This document shows positions 17,414-30,486 of a DNA stretch of 64,000 bases, one piece after another. How positions within the stretch are numbered: the first letter of the stretch is position 1; each line of letters begins with the position of its first letter. The stretch is from Gammaproteobacteria bacterium. Lineage in GTDB: Bacteria > Pseudomonadota > Gammaproteobacteria > JADZEE01. The position numbers were made by a program, and so were the translations under genes. The stretch spans positions 1-64,000 of the forward strand of contig JADZEE010000009.1 in the NCBI GenBank assembly GCA_020850735.1. The letters are read 5' to 3'. The notes below the pieces were generated by a model that worked only from the letters and a program-made list of their open reading frames with translations, was not told the origin of the DNA and made no database searches.

Positions 17414-18775
17414 TCATTTGCGCTGCTTGCTCGGCCGCTGCCAGCCCTCTACGGTCACCTGGCGCGCACGCCCGACTGTCAGCTTGCCCGCGGGCGCGTC
17501 GCTGACCAGCGTCGTACCGGCGCCGATGGTGGCACCGTCGCCGACCGTCACCGGCGCCACGAGTTGGGCGTCGGAGCCGATGAACACGTCGTTGCCGATG
17601 ACCGTACGGTGCTTGTGCGCACCGTCGTAGTTGCAGGTGATGGTGCCGGCACCGATGTTGGTATCGGTACCCACATCGGTGTCGCCGACGTAGGCGAGAT
17701 GATTGATCTTGGATCGCTCGGCAACGATGGATTTCTTGATCTCGACGAAATTACCGATGTGCACGTCCGCGCCGAGCACGCTGTCCGGACGCACCCGGGC
17801 AAAGGGGCCGATGCGGGAGTTGGCACCGATAACCGCCCCCTCCAGGACGCAGTTCGCGAGCACGACCACGCCCGGTCCGATTTCGACGTCGCGCAGATAC
17901 ACGTTCGGTCCGATGCTCGTGCCTTCGCCTATGCTCACCGTGCCTTCGACGACGACGTTGACGTCGATGACGACGTCGCGACCGGCTTTCAGGTCGCCGC
18001 GCACGTCCAGGCGCGCCGGATCGCGCAGCGTCACACCGGCGCGCATGAGGTGCTCGGCCTGATCGAGCTGGTAACGGCGTTCGAGGTCGGCGAGCTGGAC
18101 GCGATCATTCACACCCATGACTTCGGCGACCTGCGCGGCCAGCAGAGCGCGCACCTCCACGCCTTCGGCAACGGCCATGGCGACGACGTCGGTGAGGTAA
18201 TATTCGCCCTGGGCGTTATTGCGGTCGAGCCCGGCGATCCAGCGTCGCAATCGGGCGGCGTCGACGGCCATGATCCCGGTGTTCACTTCACGGACCGCGA
18301 GCTCGGCTGGACTGGCGTCCTTGTGCTCGACGATACGCCGGATGCGGCCGTCCGGATCGCGCAGGACGCGCCCGTATCCGAAAGGCTCGTCGAGGACGAC
18401 CGACAGCAGGCCGAAGCCGGTCGTGCGGGCCGCCGCCACCAGATTTCGCAGGGTCGCAGCACCGATGAGCGGTACGTCGCCGTAGAGGATGAGCGCGACG
18501 TCCGCCTCACCGATCGCGGGTAAGGCCTGAGCGACCGCATGGCCGGTGCCGAGCTGCTCGGCCTGCTCGACCCAGATCGCGTCGAGGTGCGCCAGCGTGG
18601 CGGGAACGATACCGCCGCCGTGCCCGTAAACGATCACCACACGGGCATCGTCGACCGCGGTGGCGGCACGATGGACGTGTTCGAGCAGCGTGCAGCCCCC
18701 CAGCGGGTGCAGGACTTTCGGCAGGGCCGAGCGCATGCGCACACCCTGACCCGCGGCGAGAATGATGGCGCTCAC
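17414..18775 (-). CDS. glmU: Bifunctional GlmU: N-acetylglucosamine-1-P uridyltransferase / glucosamine-1-P acetyltransferase
   Basis: Makes UDP-GlcNAc for peptidoglycan and LPS. The N-terminal Rossmann-like domain has LAAGQGVRMRSALPKVLHPL, GTGHAVAQALP and LYGDVPLI. The C-terminal left-handed beta-helix acetyltransferase shows hexapeptide repeats (VGDTDVGTDTNIGAGTITCNYDG) and the catalytic NYDGAHKHRT region. GTG at 18775 gives 453 aa, the family length; the ATG at 18835 in the ORF track adds 20 non-conserved residues. It lies 96 bp downstream of atpC, the E. coli arrangement, and may receive readthrough from the atp operon. Confidence 0.96.
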   Translation of the reverse strand: MSAIILAAGQGVRMRSALPKVLHPLGGCTLLEHVHRAATAVDDARVVIVYGHGGGIVPATLAHLDAIWVEQAEQLGTGHAVAQALPAIGEADVALILYGDVPLIGAATLRNLVAAARTTGFGLLSVVLDEPFGYGRVLRDPDGRIRRIVEHKDASPAELAVREVNTGIMAVDAARLRRWIAGLDRNNAQGEYYLTDVVAMAVAEGVEVRALLAAQVAEVMGVNDRVQLADLERRYQLDQAEHLMRAGVTLRDPARLDVRGDLKAGRDVVIDVNVVVEGTVSIGEGTSIGPNVYLRDVEIGPGVVVLANCVLEGAVIGANSRIGPFARVRPDSVLGADVHIGNFVEIKKSIVAERSKINHLAYVGDTDVGTDTNIGAGTITCNYDGAHKHRTVIGNDVFIGSDAQLVAPVTVGDGATIGAGTTLVSDAPAGKLTVGRARQVTVEGWQRPSKQRK

Positions 18776-18871
18776 CGGCACGGACGCCGCTCGCTTGTGC
18801 GGGTTCTCATCCCTGCGATTATCCGCGATCGGCATGCAGCCGGCGCCGGACGCGGCGCGGACCGGGCAAGA

Positions 18872-19291
18872 CTATTTCCCGCGCAGCTTGCGGATGGCGG
18901 CGAGCTGCGCGGCGAGCATTGCCAGCTCCGCCTCGACCGTCGCCACTTCCTGCCTGTCGGTGGCGCTGCGCAGGGCCTCCTGCGCGCGCTGCTGCGCCTC
19001 CAGCGCCTTGGCTTCGTCGAGGTCGCGCCCGCGAATGGCGGTATCGGCCAGCACCGTGACGACCCGCGGCTGTACTTCGAGAATGCCGCCGGCTACGAAC
19101 ACGAGTTCCTCCTCGGCGCTGCCGATCGCCTTGATTCGCACCGTTCCCGGCTTGATACGGGTGATGAGCGGGGTGTGGCGCGGATAGATGCCGAGCTCGC
19201 CGAGCTCACCCGGCAGGACGACGAACTGTGCCTCACCGGAGAAGATCTGCGCCTCGGCACTGACGACGTCGACGTGGATTGTGCTGGTCAT
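18872..19291 (-). CDS. atpC: ATP synthase F1 subunit epsilon
   Basis: 139-aa central-stalk subunit that inhibits ATP hydrolysis. The N-terminal beta-sandwich is recognisable from [18 protein letters not shown] and [19 protein letters not shown]; the C-terminal helical hairpin begins near residue 90 ([18 protein letters not shown]). The ATG at 19291 is preceded by AAGGGG; the ORF-track start lies 21 codons too early. It is the last gene of atpIBEFHAGDC. Confidence 0.97.
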   Translation of the reverse strand: MTSTIHVDVVSAEAQIFSGEAQFVVLPGELGELGIYPRHTPLITRIKPGTVRIKAIGSAEEELVFVAGGILEVQPRVVTVLADTAIRGRDLDEAKALEAQQRAQEALRSATDRQEVATVEAELAMLAAQLAAIRKLRGK

Positions 19292-19386
19292 TGCGGTACC
19301 CCTTGCTCCTCGTCCGGAACCGGGGTAGATGCGAGCAGCCCCGGATCCATGCACGTGTCAGGCAGCGTGCGGTTAAGTCCGCACCC

Positions 19387-21685
<2,299 letters not shown>

Positions 21686-21745
21686 GTTCCTGTGCTACCG
21701 TCGGTCGCCTGCTGCTGGGCTGGGGTGTGTCGTGCGGGCCGGCAA

Positions 21746-23287
21746 TCAGTACGCGCCGTTGGCCTGCCAGTCCCTGAATGCTTCGCGCAACGTGTCCTCG
21801 TCCTCTTTGGACAGATCCTTGGTCTGCTCGATGCGATCGCAAAGCTCGGCGTACTTGCTCTTGATGTAATCACGCATGGAGCTTTCGGCGGCCAGCGCCC
21901 TGTTCACTTCGACGCCGTCGAAGAAACCGTTGTTCACGGCGAACAGCGTCAGCGCCATCTCCCACACCTGCAGCGGGCGATACTGCGGCTGCTTCATGAG
22001 CTCGGTCACCAGTCGGCCGCGGTCGAGCTGCTTGCGGGTGGCCTCGTCGAGGTCGGAGGCGAACTGCGCAAACGCCGCCAGCTCGCGGTACTGGGCGAGT
22101 GCGAGGCGCACGCCGCCACCGAGTTTCTTGATGACCTTGGTCTGCGCCGCGCCGCCGACGCGGGACACGGAGATGCCGGCGTTTATGGCGGGCCGGATAC
22201 CGGCGTTGAAAAGATCCGTCTCGAGAAAGATCTGGCCGTCGGTGATGGATATGACGTTGGTCGGCACGAACGCCGTCACGTCACCGGCCTGTGTCTCGAT
22301 GACCGGCAATGCCGTCAGGGAACCCGTCTTGCCCTTCACTGCACCGTTGGTGAATTTCTCGACGTACTCCTCGTTGACCCGCGCCGCCCGTTCCAGGAGG
22401 CGGGAATGCAGGTAGAAGACGTCGCCGGGATAGGCCTCGCGACCCGGCGGCCGGCGCAACAGAAGTGAAATCTGGCGGTACGCCCAGGCCTGCTTGGTCA
22501 GATCGTCATAGATGATCAGGGCATCCTGGCCGCGATCGCGGAAATATTCGCCCATGGTGCAACCGGAGTACGGCGCGATGTACTGCTTCGCCGCGGATTC
22601 AGACGCCGACGAGGCGACGACGATGGTGTAGGCCATCGCGCCGTGCTCCTCGAGCTTGCGCACGACGTTTGCGATCGTCGAGGCTTTCTGGCCGATGGCG
22701 ACGTAGATGCAGATGAGATCCTTGCCCTTCTGGTTGATGATCGTGTCCACTGCCAGCGCGGTCTTGCCGGTCTGACGATCGCCGATGATGAGCTCGCGCT
22801 GCCCGCGACCGATCGGCACCATCGAGTCGACGGACTTGAGCCCCGTCTGCACCGGCTGCGACACCGACCGGCGCCAGATGACGCCCGGAGCCACTTTCTC
22901 GATGACGTCGGTTTCCTCGGCGTTGACGGGGCCCTTGCCGTCGAGCGGCTCACCGAGCGAGTCGACGACGCGGCCGATGAGCGCCCTGCCGACCGGTACC
23001 GCCAGAATGCGGCCCGTACACTTCACCGTATCGCCTTCGGTGATGTGCTCGTAGTCACCGAGGATGACGGAACCGACGGAGTCGCGCTCGAGGTTGAGCG
23101 CCAGACCGAACGTATTGCCCGGAAACTCGAGCATTTCGCCCTGCATGACGTCCGACAGCCCGTGCACGCGACAGATGCCGTCCGAGACGCTGACCACGAC
23201 GCCTTCGGTGCGCGCCTCGGTCGGGAGGTCGAACTCCTGAATCTTCTTCTTGATCAGGTCGCTGATCTCGGTTGCGCGTATAGTCAT
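21746..23287 (-). CDS. atpA: ATP synthase F1 subunit alpha
   Basis: Non-catalytic nucleotide-binding subunit, 513 aa, exactly the E. coli length. Walker A is [13 protein letters not shown]; other family blocks are [18 protein letters not shown] and [19 protein letters not shown]. The start is the ATG at 23287 ([16 protein letters not shown]) with GAGGA spaced correctly upstream; the 57-residue ORF-track extension overlaps atpH regulatory DNA and is rejected. Confidence 0.98.
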   Translation of the reverse strand: MTIRATEISDLIKKKIQEFDLPTEARTEGVVVSVSDGICRVHGLSDVMQGEMLEFPGNTFGLALNLERDSVGSVILGDYEHITEGDTVKCTGRILAVPVGRALIGRVVDSLGEPLDGKGPVNAEETDVIEKVAPGVIWRRSVSQPVQTGLKSVDSMVPIGRGQRELIIGDRQTGKTALAVDTIINQKGKDLICIYVAIGQKASTIANVVRKLEEHGAMAYTIVVASSASESAAKQYIAPYSGCTMGEYFRDRGQDALIIYDDLTKQAWAYRQISLLLRRPPGREAYPGDVFYLHSRLLERAARVNEEYVEKFTNGAVKGKTGSLTALPVIETQAGDVTAFVPTNVISITDGQIFLETDLFNAGIRPAINAGISVSRVGGAAQTKVIKKLGGGVRLALAQYRELAAFAQFASDLDEATRKQLDRGRLVTELMKQPQYRPLQVWEMALTLFAVNNGFFDGVEVNRALAAESSMRDYIKSKYAELCDRIEQTKDLSKEDEDTLREAFRDWQANGAY

Positions 23288-23375
23288 GGTCATCCTCGTA
23301 ACTTGTCTGTCCATCGCCGGCAGGATCCTCGGGATCCCGGCCGGGGAGTCGAATTCGCGTTTGTTCCGCTGCCCG

Positions 23376-23909
23376 TTACTGCAGCTGACTGGCCATGTGC
23401 CGGAGCCGTCCGCGCAGCGTGGCATCGAACACGAGATCACCGACGCGGATGACGGCACCCGCGATAATCGCGGGGTCCACTCGCCGGCTGACGCGCACGC
23501 GCTTGCCCAGCCGCCGCTCGAGCGCCGTCACGATGCCTTGCTCCTCGGTGGCCTCCAGTGGATAGGCGGAAACGACCTCGACGTCGGCGATGCCCTCGGC
23601 CTGCGCGCGCAGACGCTCGAACAGGCGCGCGATCTCCGGCACCACGCCGAGCCGGCCGGCCGTGCCGAGCACCCGGACGAAATTGCCGAAGCCGGCGAAA
23701 AACCGCTCGCCGCCGATGGCCAGCACCAGCGCGACACCACGTTCTGTGCCGACTCGCGGATCGCCCAGCACCGCCTGCAGCTGCGGGTTCTGCACGGCCA
23801 GGGCGAGCAGGGCGAGCGCGTCCGACCAGGCCGGCAGGCTGCCGGCGTCGTGCGCGAGCTCGAACGCCGCCTGGGCGTAGGGACGGGCAAGGGTCTGCGT
23901 TTCCTGCAT
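23376..23909 (-). CDS. atpH: ATP synthase F1 subunit delta
   Basis: Peripheral-stalk connector between subunit b and the top of F1, 177 aa. N-terminal helical domain begins [20 protein letters not shown], and the C-terminal region contains the characteristic [28 protein letters not shown]. It follows atpF by 16 bp in the operon. Confidence 0.96.
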   Translation of the reverse strand: MQETQTLARPYAQAAFELAHDAGSLPAWSDALALLALAVQNPQLQAVLGDPRVGTERGVALVLAIGGERFFAGFGNFVRVLGTAGRLGVVPEIARLFERLRAQAEGIADVEVVSAYPLEATEEQGIVTALERRLGKRVRVSRRVDPAIIAGAVIRVGDLVFDATLRGRLRHMASQLQ

Positions 23910-23925
23910 GGCGGCTCGAGCCCGG

Positions 23926-24396
23926 CTACAGACGGGCGCTCAGGGTCTGGAGCACTTCCTTGTGCCGGGCCGCATCGACCTCGCGCATGAGGATCTGTTC
24001 GGCCGCGGCCACGGCCAGGGCCGCGACCTCGCCACGCAGCTTCTCGCGCGCCTCGTTGACCTCCTGCTCGATGCTGGCGCGGGCGGCCGCGAGCTGGCGG
24101 TCACCCTCGGTCTTGGCCGCTGAACGCGCTTCCTCGACGAGCTCGTCGGCGCGCTGTTGCGCGTGGGTGACGTAGCCCTGCGCCTTGTCGCGCGCCTTGA
24201 CGAGGATTTCCTCGGCACGCGCCGCGGCCTGCTCCAGGTCATGACGGCCTTTCTCGGCCGCCGCCAGACCGTCGGCGATCTTCGCCTCGCGATCGGCCAG
24301 GGCCTTCATGACCGGCGGCCACACGTATTTCATGCAGATCCAGGCGAACGCGAAAAACGCGATCGACTGGCCGATGAGCGTCAGGTTGATGTTCAC
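23926..24396 (-). CDS. atpF: ATP synthase Fo subunit b
   Basis: 156-aa peripheral stalk subunit: one N-terminal membrane helix (residues about 5-26, [20 protein letters not shown]) and a long charged helix with alternating Ala/Glu/Lys/Arg that dimerises, ending [18 protein letters not shown]. The length matches the E. coli form (156 aa). Confidence 0.97.
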   Translation of the reverse strand: MNINLTLIGQSIAFFAFAWICMKYVWPPVMKALADREAKIADGLAAAEKGRHDLEQAAARAEEILVKARDKAQGYVTHAQQRADELVEEARSAAKTEGDRQLAAARASIEQEVNEAREKLRGEVAALAVAAAEQILMREVDAARHKEVLQTLSARL

Positions 24397-24431
24397 GGCG
24401 GGCTCCCGTTACCGCAGTGCCGATGATCGAC

Positions 24432-25571
<1,140 letters not shown>

Positions 25572-25639
25572 TCAAGCCTTGTGCTGATACAGGTTGTCCA
25601 TTTCCCCTCACCGCCGCGCCGGCACTCGCACTCGCCCGC

Positions 25640-26056
25640 TCAGCGCCCGCGCCCCGGCAGCAGTAACGCGAACCAGTACACCGACGCAGTCGCGGCGTAG
25701 GTGGCCAGGACGGCGCCGAAGTGCACGTCCAGGGCGATGATCGCGATCACGAACAGCGCCACGCTCAGGGCGATTTTCATGCCACTGCCCACATACATCG
25801 CGCGCAGACGTTCCCCCGGCAGAGCATCGTCGGCCACCCGGAACACGCGCTGTGCCAGATAGAAGCTGGGCAGCACGCCGATGAGACCACCGACCAGCGC
25901 CGAGCGGGCCAAGAACGGTCCGGCCCACAGCAGAGCGAGCGCGGCGACGGCCAGCGCCACGCCGGCCTGGACGGCGACAATCCCGAGCGCCACCCGGCGC
26001 TGCGCGGCGCAGTCGCGCGCCGGGCCTTGCACCGTGCGCGGCTTGTCGGAAGTCAC
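25640..26056 (-). CDS. atpI: ATP synthase protein I
   Basis: 138-aa membrane protein with four hydrophobic segments (for example VALGIVAVQAGVALAVAALALL and LVGGLIGVLPSFYLAQRVF), the usual first gene of proteobacterial atp operons. AtpI/UncI aids c-ring assembly in some bacteria; its exact job is debated. GTG at 26056 is preferred: the predicted promoter at 26092-26121 lies inside the longer 172-aa frame of the ORF track, so that upstream start would not be on the transcript. Confidence 0.82.
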   Translation of the reverse strand: MTSDKPRTVQGPARDCAAQRRVALGIVAVQAGVALAVAALALLWAGPFLARSALVGGLIGVLPSFYLAQRVFRVADDALPGERLRAMYVGSGMKIALSVALFVIAIIALDVHFGAVLATYAATASVYWFALLLPGRGR

Positions 26057-26091
26057 GATTGCCGGCCCGGCACCGCTAAACGAGGCGCGCA

Positions 26092-26121
26092 AGTATACGC
26101 AGGGTCTATGGTGCGAAGCAA
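26092..26121 (-). promoter_or_regulatory. Promoter of the atp operon
   Basis: Minus strand: TTGCTT (26121-26116), 18 bp, TATACT (26097-26092), then TGCGCGCC. The message would start near 26085, about 30 nt before the atpI GTG. The sequence TATACTTGCGCGCC is repeated exactly at the glyQ promoter. It sits between the parB stop and atpI, so parB and atp genes need not share a transcript. Confidence 0.65.
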
Positions 26122-26154
26122 CGCAGAACGACCGCCCGGGGCACCCGCCGGTGG

Positions 26155-27036
26155 TCACTTGATGTGTTCGAGAATGCCTTCGAGTTCATCCAGCGAGTTG
26201 TAGCGGATGGTCAGGCTGCCCGCGCCGCCGGCACCGTGCTTGAGCGCGACCCGGGCACCGAGGCGCTCGGACAGGTCTGTTTCCAGCCGGGCGACATCCG
26301 GATCCACCCGCCGGGGTGTACGCCGGCCGTCACCGGCCTCCTGCAGACGGCGCACGAGGTGCTCCGCCTCGCGCACCGACAGGCCACGGCTCGCGATACG
26401 CTCGGCGGCCTGTTTCTGCAGCGCGCCCCCGATCCCCAGCAGGGCCCGGGCATGCCCCATCTCCAGCGCCCCGGCGGCGAGCAGCCGCTTCACCTCCGGC
26501 GACAGATCCAGCAGGCGCAGCAGGTTGCTCACCGCCGCCCGCGAGCGGCCGACGGCTTCGGCTACCCGCTGGTGGGTCATGCCGAACTCGTTCACCAAGC
26601 GGTGCAAGGCCTGCGCCTCTTCCAGCGGGTTGAGGCTCTCGCGCTGGATGTTTTCGATGAGCGCCATGCTCATCGCCGACTCGTCGTCGACGCGGCGCAC
26701 GATGACCGGGACCTCCGCGAGCCCCGCGAGCTGCGCCGCCCGCCAGCGCCGCTCACCGGCGATGATTTCATAGCGCCCGCCCGCCGCCAGCGGGCGCACG
26801 ATGATGGGCTGGACGACTCCCTGCGCGCGTATCGAATCGGCGAGATCGGCGAGCGAGTCGCTCTTCATGTCCTGGCGCGGCTGGTAGCGACCCGGCTCAA
26901 TGAGATCGACACCGAGCAAACGATAATCGGCCCGGTCTGCATCGCTTGCCGTATCGGTCGTCGCATTCGCCGTACCGGCCGGCACGCCGAGCAGCGCGTC
27001 CAGTCCGCGGCCGAGCCCCCGCTTGCGCGCGTTCAT
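26155..27036 (-). CDS. parB: Chromosome-partitioning protein ParB
   Basis: DNA-binding CTPase that loads at parS and organises origin segregation. The 293-aa protein starts RKRGLGRGLDALLG, the ParA-interacting N-terminal signature. Next comes the CTP-binding/arginine-rich GERRWRAAQLAGL (near 98-110), then the helix-turn-helix around MTHQRVAEAVGRSRAAVSNLLRLLDL, and a short C-terminal dimerisation domain. It overlaps parA by 4 bp (ATGA). No parS palindrome (GTTTCACGTGAAAC) was found in the window. Confidence 0.97.
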   Translation of the reverse strand: MNARKRGLGRGLDALLGVPAGTANATTDTASDADRADYRLLGVDLIEPGRYQPRQDMKSDSLADLADSIRAQGVVQPIIVRPLAAGGRYEIIAGERRWRAAQLAGLAEVPVIVRRVDDESAMSMALIENIQRESLNPLEEAQALHRLVNEFGMTHQRVAEAVGRSRAAVSNLLRLLDLSPEVKRLLAAGALEMGHARALLGIGGALQKQAAERIASRGLSVREAEHLVRRLQEAGDGRRTPRRVDPDVARLETDLSERLGARVALKHGAGGAGSLTIRYNSLDELEGILEHIK

Positions 27037-27836
27037 CCGGCCTGCGCCCGGGCCGCGGCGGGCGGCAGCGCGCCCTCGCTCTTGCGCAGCATCTCGCCGG
27101 CCAGGGCGAGGTAGGCGATCGCGCCGCTCGCGGTCTTGTCGTACAGCAGCGCCGGCAGGCCGTGGGAGGGAGCCTCGGCGAGCCGCACGTTGCGCGGGAT
27201 GATGGTGCGGTAGACCTTGTCGCCGAAGTGCTTGAGCAGTTGTGCGGAAACCTGATTGGCCAGATTGTTGCGCGGATCGAACATGGTGCGCAGAAACCCC
27301 TCGACCTTGAGCTCAGGATTGAGAATGCGGCGGATTTTCTCGATGGTCTCCAGCAGCGCCGACAGCCCCTCCAGGGCGTAGTACTCGCACTGCGTGGGGA
27401 TCAGCACCGCGTCCGCGGCGACCAGCGCGTTGACGGTCAGCATGTTCAGCGCCGGCGGGCAGTCGACGAGCACGTAGGCATACTCGTCGCGGACCCCGGC
27501 CAAGGCGTGCCGCAGTCTGAGCTCACGTCCCAGCTCCTCGATCAGCCCCACCTCCGCACCGGTCAGATCGCCATTGGCCGGCAGCAGATCGTAGCCGATC
27601 GCATCCAGTGTCAGGCGCGCGTCGGCCACCGGCGTCTCCTGCATGAGCACGTCGTAGCTGGAGCGCTCGAGCGTGCGCTTGTCCACGCCGCTGCCCATGG
27701 TCGCATTGCCCTGCGGATCCATGTCCACGAGCAGCACCCGGCGCCGGGTCGCCGCCAGCGACGCCGCCAGGTTGACGCTCGTCGTGGTCTTGCCCACGCC
27801 GCCTTTCTGGTTGGTGATTGCGAGAACCTTGGCCAC
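27033..27836 (-). CDS. parA: Chromosome-partitioning ATPase ParA (Soj)
   Basis: Deviant Walker-A ATPase that binds DNA non-specifically and drives ParB-parS movement. KGGVGKTTTSVNLAASLA lies at residues 11-28, the second Walker motif in VLLVDMDPQGNATMGSG, and YVLVDCPPALNMLTVNAL near 120. GTG at 27836 (AKVLAITNQKGG) gives 267 aa and has a GGA-type ribosome site; the TTG at 27851 is less likely. Sits between rsmG and parB in the conserved mnmG-rsmG-parA-parB-atp order. Confidence 0.97.
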   Translation of the reverse strand: MAKVLAITNQKGGVGKTTTSVNLAASLAATRRRVLLVDMDPQGNATMGSGVDKRTLERSSYDVLMQETPVADARLTLDAIGYDLLPANGDLTGAEVGLIEELGRELRLRHALAGVRDEYAYVLVDCPPALNMLTVNALVAADAVLIPTQCEYYALEGLSALLETIEKIRRILNPELKVEGFLRTMFDPRNNLANQVSAQLLKHFGDKVYRTIIPRNVRLAEAPSHGLPALLYDKTASGAIAYLALAGEMLRKSEGALPPAAARAQAG

Positions 27837-27880
27837 TCGGGATTCCGGCAACGGCGCCTGCCGTCTGGGGTGAGCGGCGA

Positions 27881-28537
27881 TTATTGCACACCGTCCGAGG
27901 CGGGCGAACGCACGTCCGGGCGGACGATGATGAGCGTACGCCCGGCCTCGAGCCCCGGCACCCGCAGCGGCTGCATGGTAGCCGGCACCCCTGCGGCGAG
28001 TAGCCCGGCACGTTCGTCGTCCCCCCGGCGCGCTTTCATGGCGAGCAGCGCGCCACCGGCCGCGAGCAGGTGGCGCGACATCGCCAGCAGGCCCGCCAGA
28101 TCGGCGACCGCGCGGGCGACGATGACGGGGAACGGCGCCGGCGGCGCATAGTCCTCGGCCCGGGCACGCACCACCTCGACGTTGTCGAGGTCGAGCTCGA
28201 TGCGGGCCTGCTCGAGAAACCGGGTTTTCTTCAAACGACTATCGAGCAGCACGAAGCGGCGCGCGGGCAACGCCAGGGCGAGCACCACGCCGGGGAGCCC
28301 CGCGCCACTGCCCAGATCGAGCACCGGGTCGGCATCGATGAACGGCGCCACCGCGAGGCTGTCCAGGACATGCCGGGTTACCAGCAACGTCGGTTCGCGT
28401 GTGCCGGTCAGGTTGTAGCGTCGATTCCAGCGTTCGAGCAGATCGAGGTAAGCCAGCAGCGCGTCGACCAGCCCCGGCCGGTCCGCGCCGAGCACGGCGA
28501 CGCCGCGCCGGAGCGTGGCGAGAGCCGGCGCGTCCAT
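27881..28537 (-). CDS. rsmG: 16S rRNA (guanine-527-N7) methyltransferase
   Basis: Methylates G527 of 16S rRNA using SAM. The 218-aa product has NRRYNLTGTR and the SAM-binding block DPVLDLGSGAGLPGVVLALA, followed by LLDSRLKKTRFL and VVRARAEDY, all family-typical. The ATG at 28537 is 14 bp after the mnmG stop; the 777-aa open frame in the ORF track is this gene plus an antiphase reading through mnmG. Last 20 residues are variable. Confidence 0.95.
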   Translation of the reverse strand: MDAPALATLRRGVAVLGADRPGLVDALLAYLDLLERWNRRYNLTGTREPTLLVTRHVLDSLAVAPFIDADPVLDLGSGAGLPGVVLALALPARRFVLLDSRLKKTRFLEQARIELDLDNVEVVRARAEDYAPPAPFPVIVARAVADLAGLLAMSRHLLAAGGALLAMKARRGDDERAGLLAAGVPATMQPLRVPGLEAGRTLIIVRPDVRSPASDGVQ

Positions 28538-28551
28538 GCCACCGCGCGGCT

Positions 28552-30441
28552 TCAGGCGCTCTTCGGCAGTGTGGCCTGCCGCTTGCGCAGGTGCACCAGC
28601 AGCAGGGAAATGGCCGCCGGCGTGACGCCGTCGAGACGGGCCGCTTGGCCGAGGCTGAGCGGGCGGTGACGGCTGAGCTTGTGTACGACCTCGACCGACA
28701 GACCACGCACCGCGGCGTAGTCCAGATCCCCCGGCAGCGCCGTGTCCTCGTGCCGGCGCTGGCGCTCGATCTCGTCCTGCTGCCGGTCGATGTAGCCGCC
28801 GTATTTCGCCTGCACCTGCACCTGCGCGGCGACTTCCGCGTCGGCGACGCCCGGGGCACCGCCGATCGCGACGATCCCGGCGTAGGACACGCCGGGGCGG
28901 CACAGCAATTCGTGCAGCGTCGCGTCGCGCACGAGCGGCTGACCAAGCACCCCGGTCTCGATCTGCGGCGCGATCTGACCCGGTCTCACGCGGGTGGCGC
29001 GCAGCCGCGCCTGCTCGCGCTCGACCGCTTCGCGCTTGGCCTCGAAACGCGCCCAGCGCTGTTCGTCGACGAGCCCGAGCGCGCGACCGTGCGGCGTCAG
29101 GCGCAGGTCCGCGTTGTCTTCGCGCAGCAGCAGCCGGTACTCGGCGCGACTCGTGAACATGCGATAGGGCTCGCTCACCCCGCGCGTCACCAGGTCGTCT
29201 ATGAGCACGCCGATGTAAGCCTCGTCGCGGCGCGGCCACCAGGGCTGGCGTCCCAGCACGGCGAGCGCGGCGTTGAGCCCGGCGATGAGGCCCTGGGCGG
29301 CGGCCTCCTCGTAACCGGTCGTGCCGTTGATCTGGCCCGCGAAATACAGGCCCGCGAGCGCGCGCGTCTCCAGCCAGGGACGCAGGTCGCGCGGATCGAA
29401 GTAATCGTATTCGATGGCATAGCCGGGCCGCGTGATGCGTGCCCGCTCCAGGCCCGCGATGCTGCGCACGAACGCCTCCTGAACCTCGTAGGGCAGGCTC
29501 GTCGAGATCCCGTTCGGGTAGATTTCGCAGGTGTCCAGTCCTTCCGGCTCGAGGAAGATCTGATGTGAATCGCGTTCTGCGAAGCGCACCACCTTGTCCT
29601 CGATGGACGGGCAGTAGCGCGGTCCCGTGCCGGTGATCGCGCCGGTGTACAGCGGCGAACGATCGAGCGCCGCCCGGATGATGTCGTGGGTCCGCGGCCC
29701 GGTCTGCGTGATGTGGCAGGGCAGCTGTCGCGGTCGCCCGCCGGGCGCCGGCAGGAACGAGAACCGCGGTGCCGGCCAATCGCCCGGCTGCGCGCCGAGG
29801 CCGGAAAAGTCGATGCTGCGCCCGTCCAGGCGCGGTGGCGTGCCGGTTTTCAGCCGGCCGACGCCGGGCACGAGCTCGCGCAGCCGGGCGGCGAGCGCGT
29901 TGGCCGGCGGGTCGCCAGCCCGGCCACCGGCATGGTTCGTTTCGCCGACGTGCATGCGACCACCGAGAAACGTGCCGACGGTGAGCACGACGGTGCCTGC
30001 CGCGAAGGCCAGACCCAGGCCCGTCAGGACCCCGCTCGCGCGGCCGCCCCGGACCACGACATCGGCGGCGGGTTGCTGAAAAATGTCCAGCTTCGGTGCC
30101 CGCTCGAGCGCCTGGCGCACGGTCCGCCGATACAGCGATCGATCGATCTGGGCCCGGGTCGCCCGCACGGCCGGACCCTTGCTGGCGTTCAGCGTCCGGG
30201 CGTGGATGGCGCACTGATCGGCCGCCTGCCCCATCAGACCGCCGAGCGCGTCGATTTCGCGCACCAGCTGGCCCTTGCCGATGCCACCGATGGCGGGATT
30301 GCAGGACATCTGTCCGAGGGTTTCAATAGCGTGTGTCAGCAACAGCGTCCGGCAACCCAGGCGCGCCGCCGCCAGCGCAGCTTCGGCCCCGGCATGGCCG
30401 CCGCCGACGACGATGACATCGTAACTGTCCGTGAAATGCAT
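28552..30441 (-). CDS. mnmG: tRNA uridine-5-carboxymethylaminomethyl modification enzyme MnmG
   Basis: FAD-dependent partner of MnmE that modifies U34 of tRNAs reading NNA/NNG codons. Exactly 629 aa, the E. coli length, starting [22 protein letters not shown] with the FAD Rossmann motif. [44 protein letters not shown] and the C-terminal [20 protein letters not shown] are diagnostic. The 1259-aa frame in the ORF track extends 1.9 kb beyond the ATG through DNA that codes on the other strand and is not real. mnmE is not present on its upstream side. Confidence 0.97.
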   Translation of the reverse strand: MHFTDSYDVIVVGGGHAGAEAALAAARLGCRTLLLTHAIETLGQMSCNPAIGGIGKGQLVREIDALGGLMGQAADQCAIHARTLNASKGPAVRATRAQIDRSLYRRTVRQALERAPKLDIFQQPAADVVVRGGRASGVLTGLGLAFAAGTVVLTVGTFLGGRMHVGETNHAGGRAGDPPANALAARLRELVPGVGRLKTGTPPRLDGRSIDFSGLGAQPGDWPAPRFSFLPAPGGRPRQLPCHITQTGPRTHDIIRAALDRSPLYTGAITGTGPRYCPSIEDKVVRFAERDSHQIFLEPEGLDTCEIYPNGISTSLPYEVQEAFVRSIAGLERARITRPGYAIEYDYFDPRDLRPWLETRALAGLYFAGQINGTTGYEEAAAQGLIAGLNAALAVLGRQPWWPRRDEAYIGVLIDDLVTRGVSEPYRMFTSRAEYRLLLREDNADLRLTPHGRALGLVDEQRWARFEAKREAVEREQARLRATRVRPGQIAPQIETGVLGQPLVRDATLHELLCRPGVSYAGIVAIGGAPGVADAEVAAQVQVQAKYGGYIDRQQDEIERQRRHEDTALPGDLDYAAVRGLSVEVVHKLSRHRPLSLGQAARLDGVTPAAISLLLVHLRKRQATLPKSA

Positions 30442-30486
30442 GGCTGCGCCGGGGGGCGGGGATGGAGCGAAAAAGGATAGACACAA

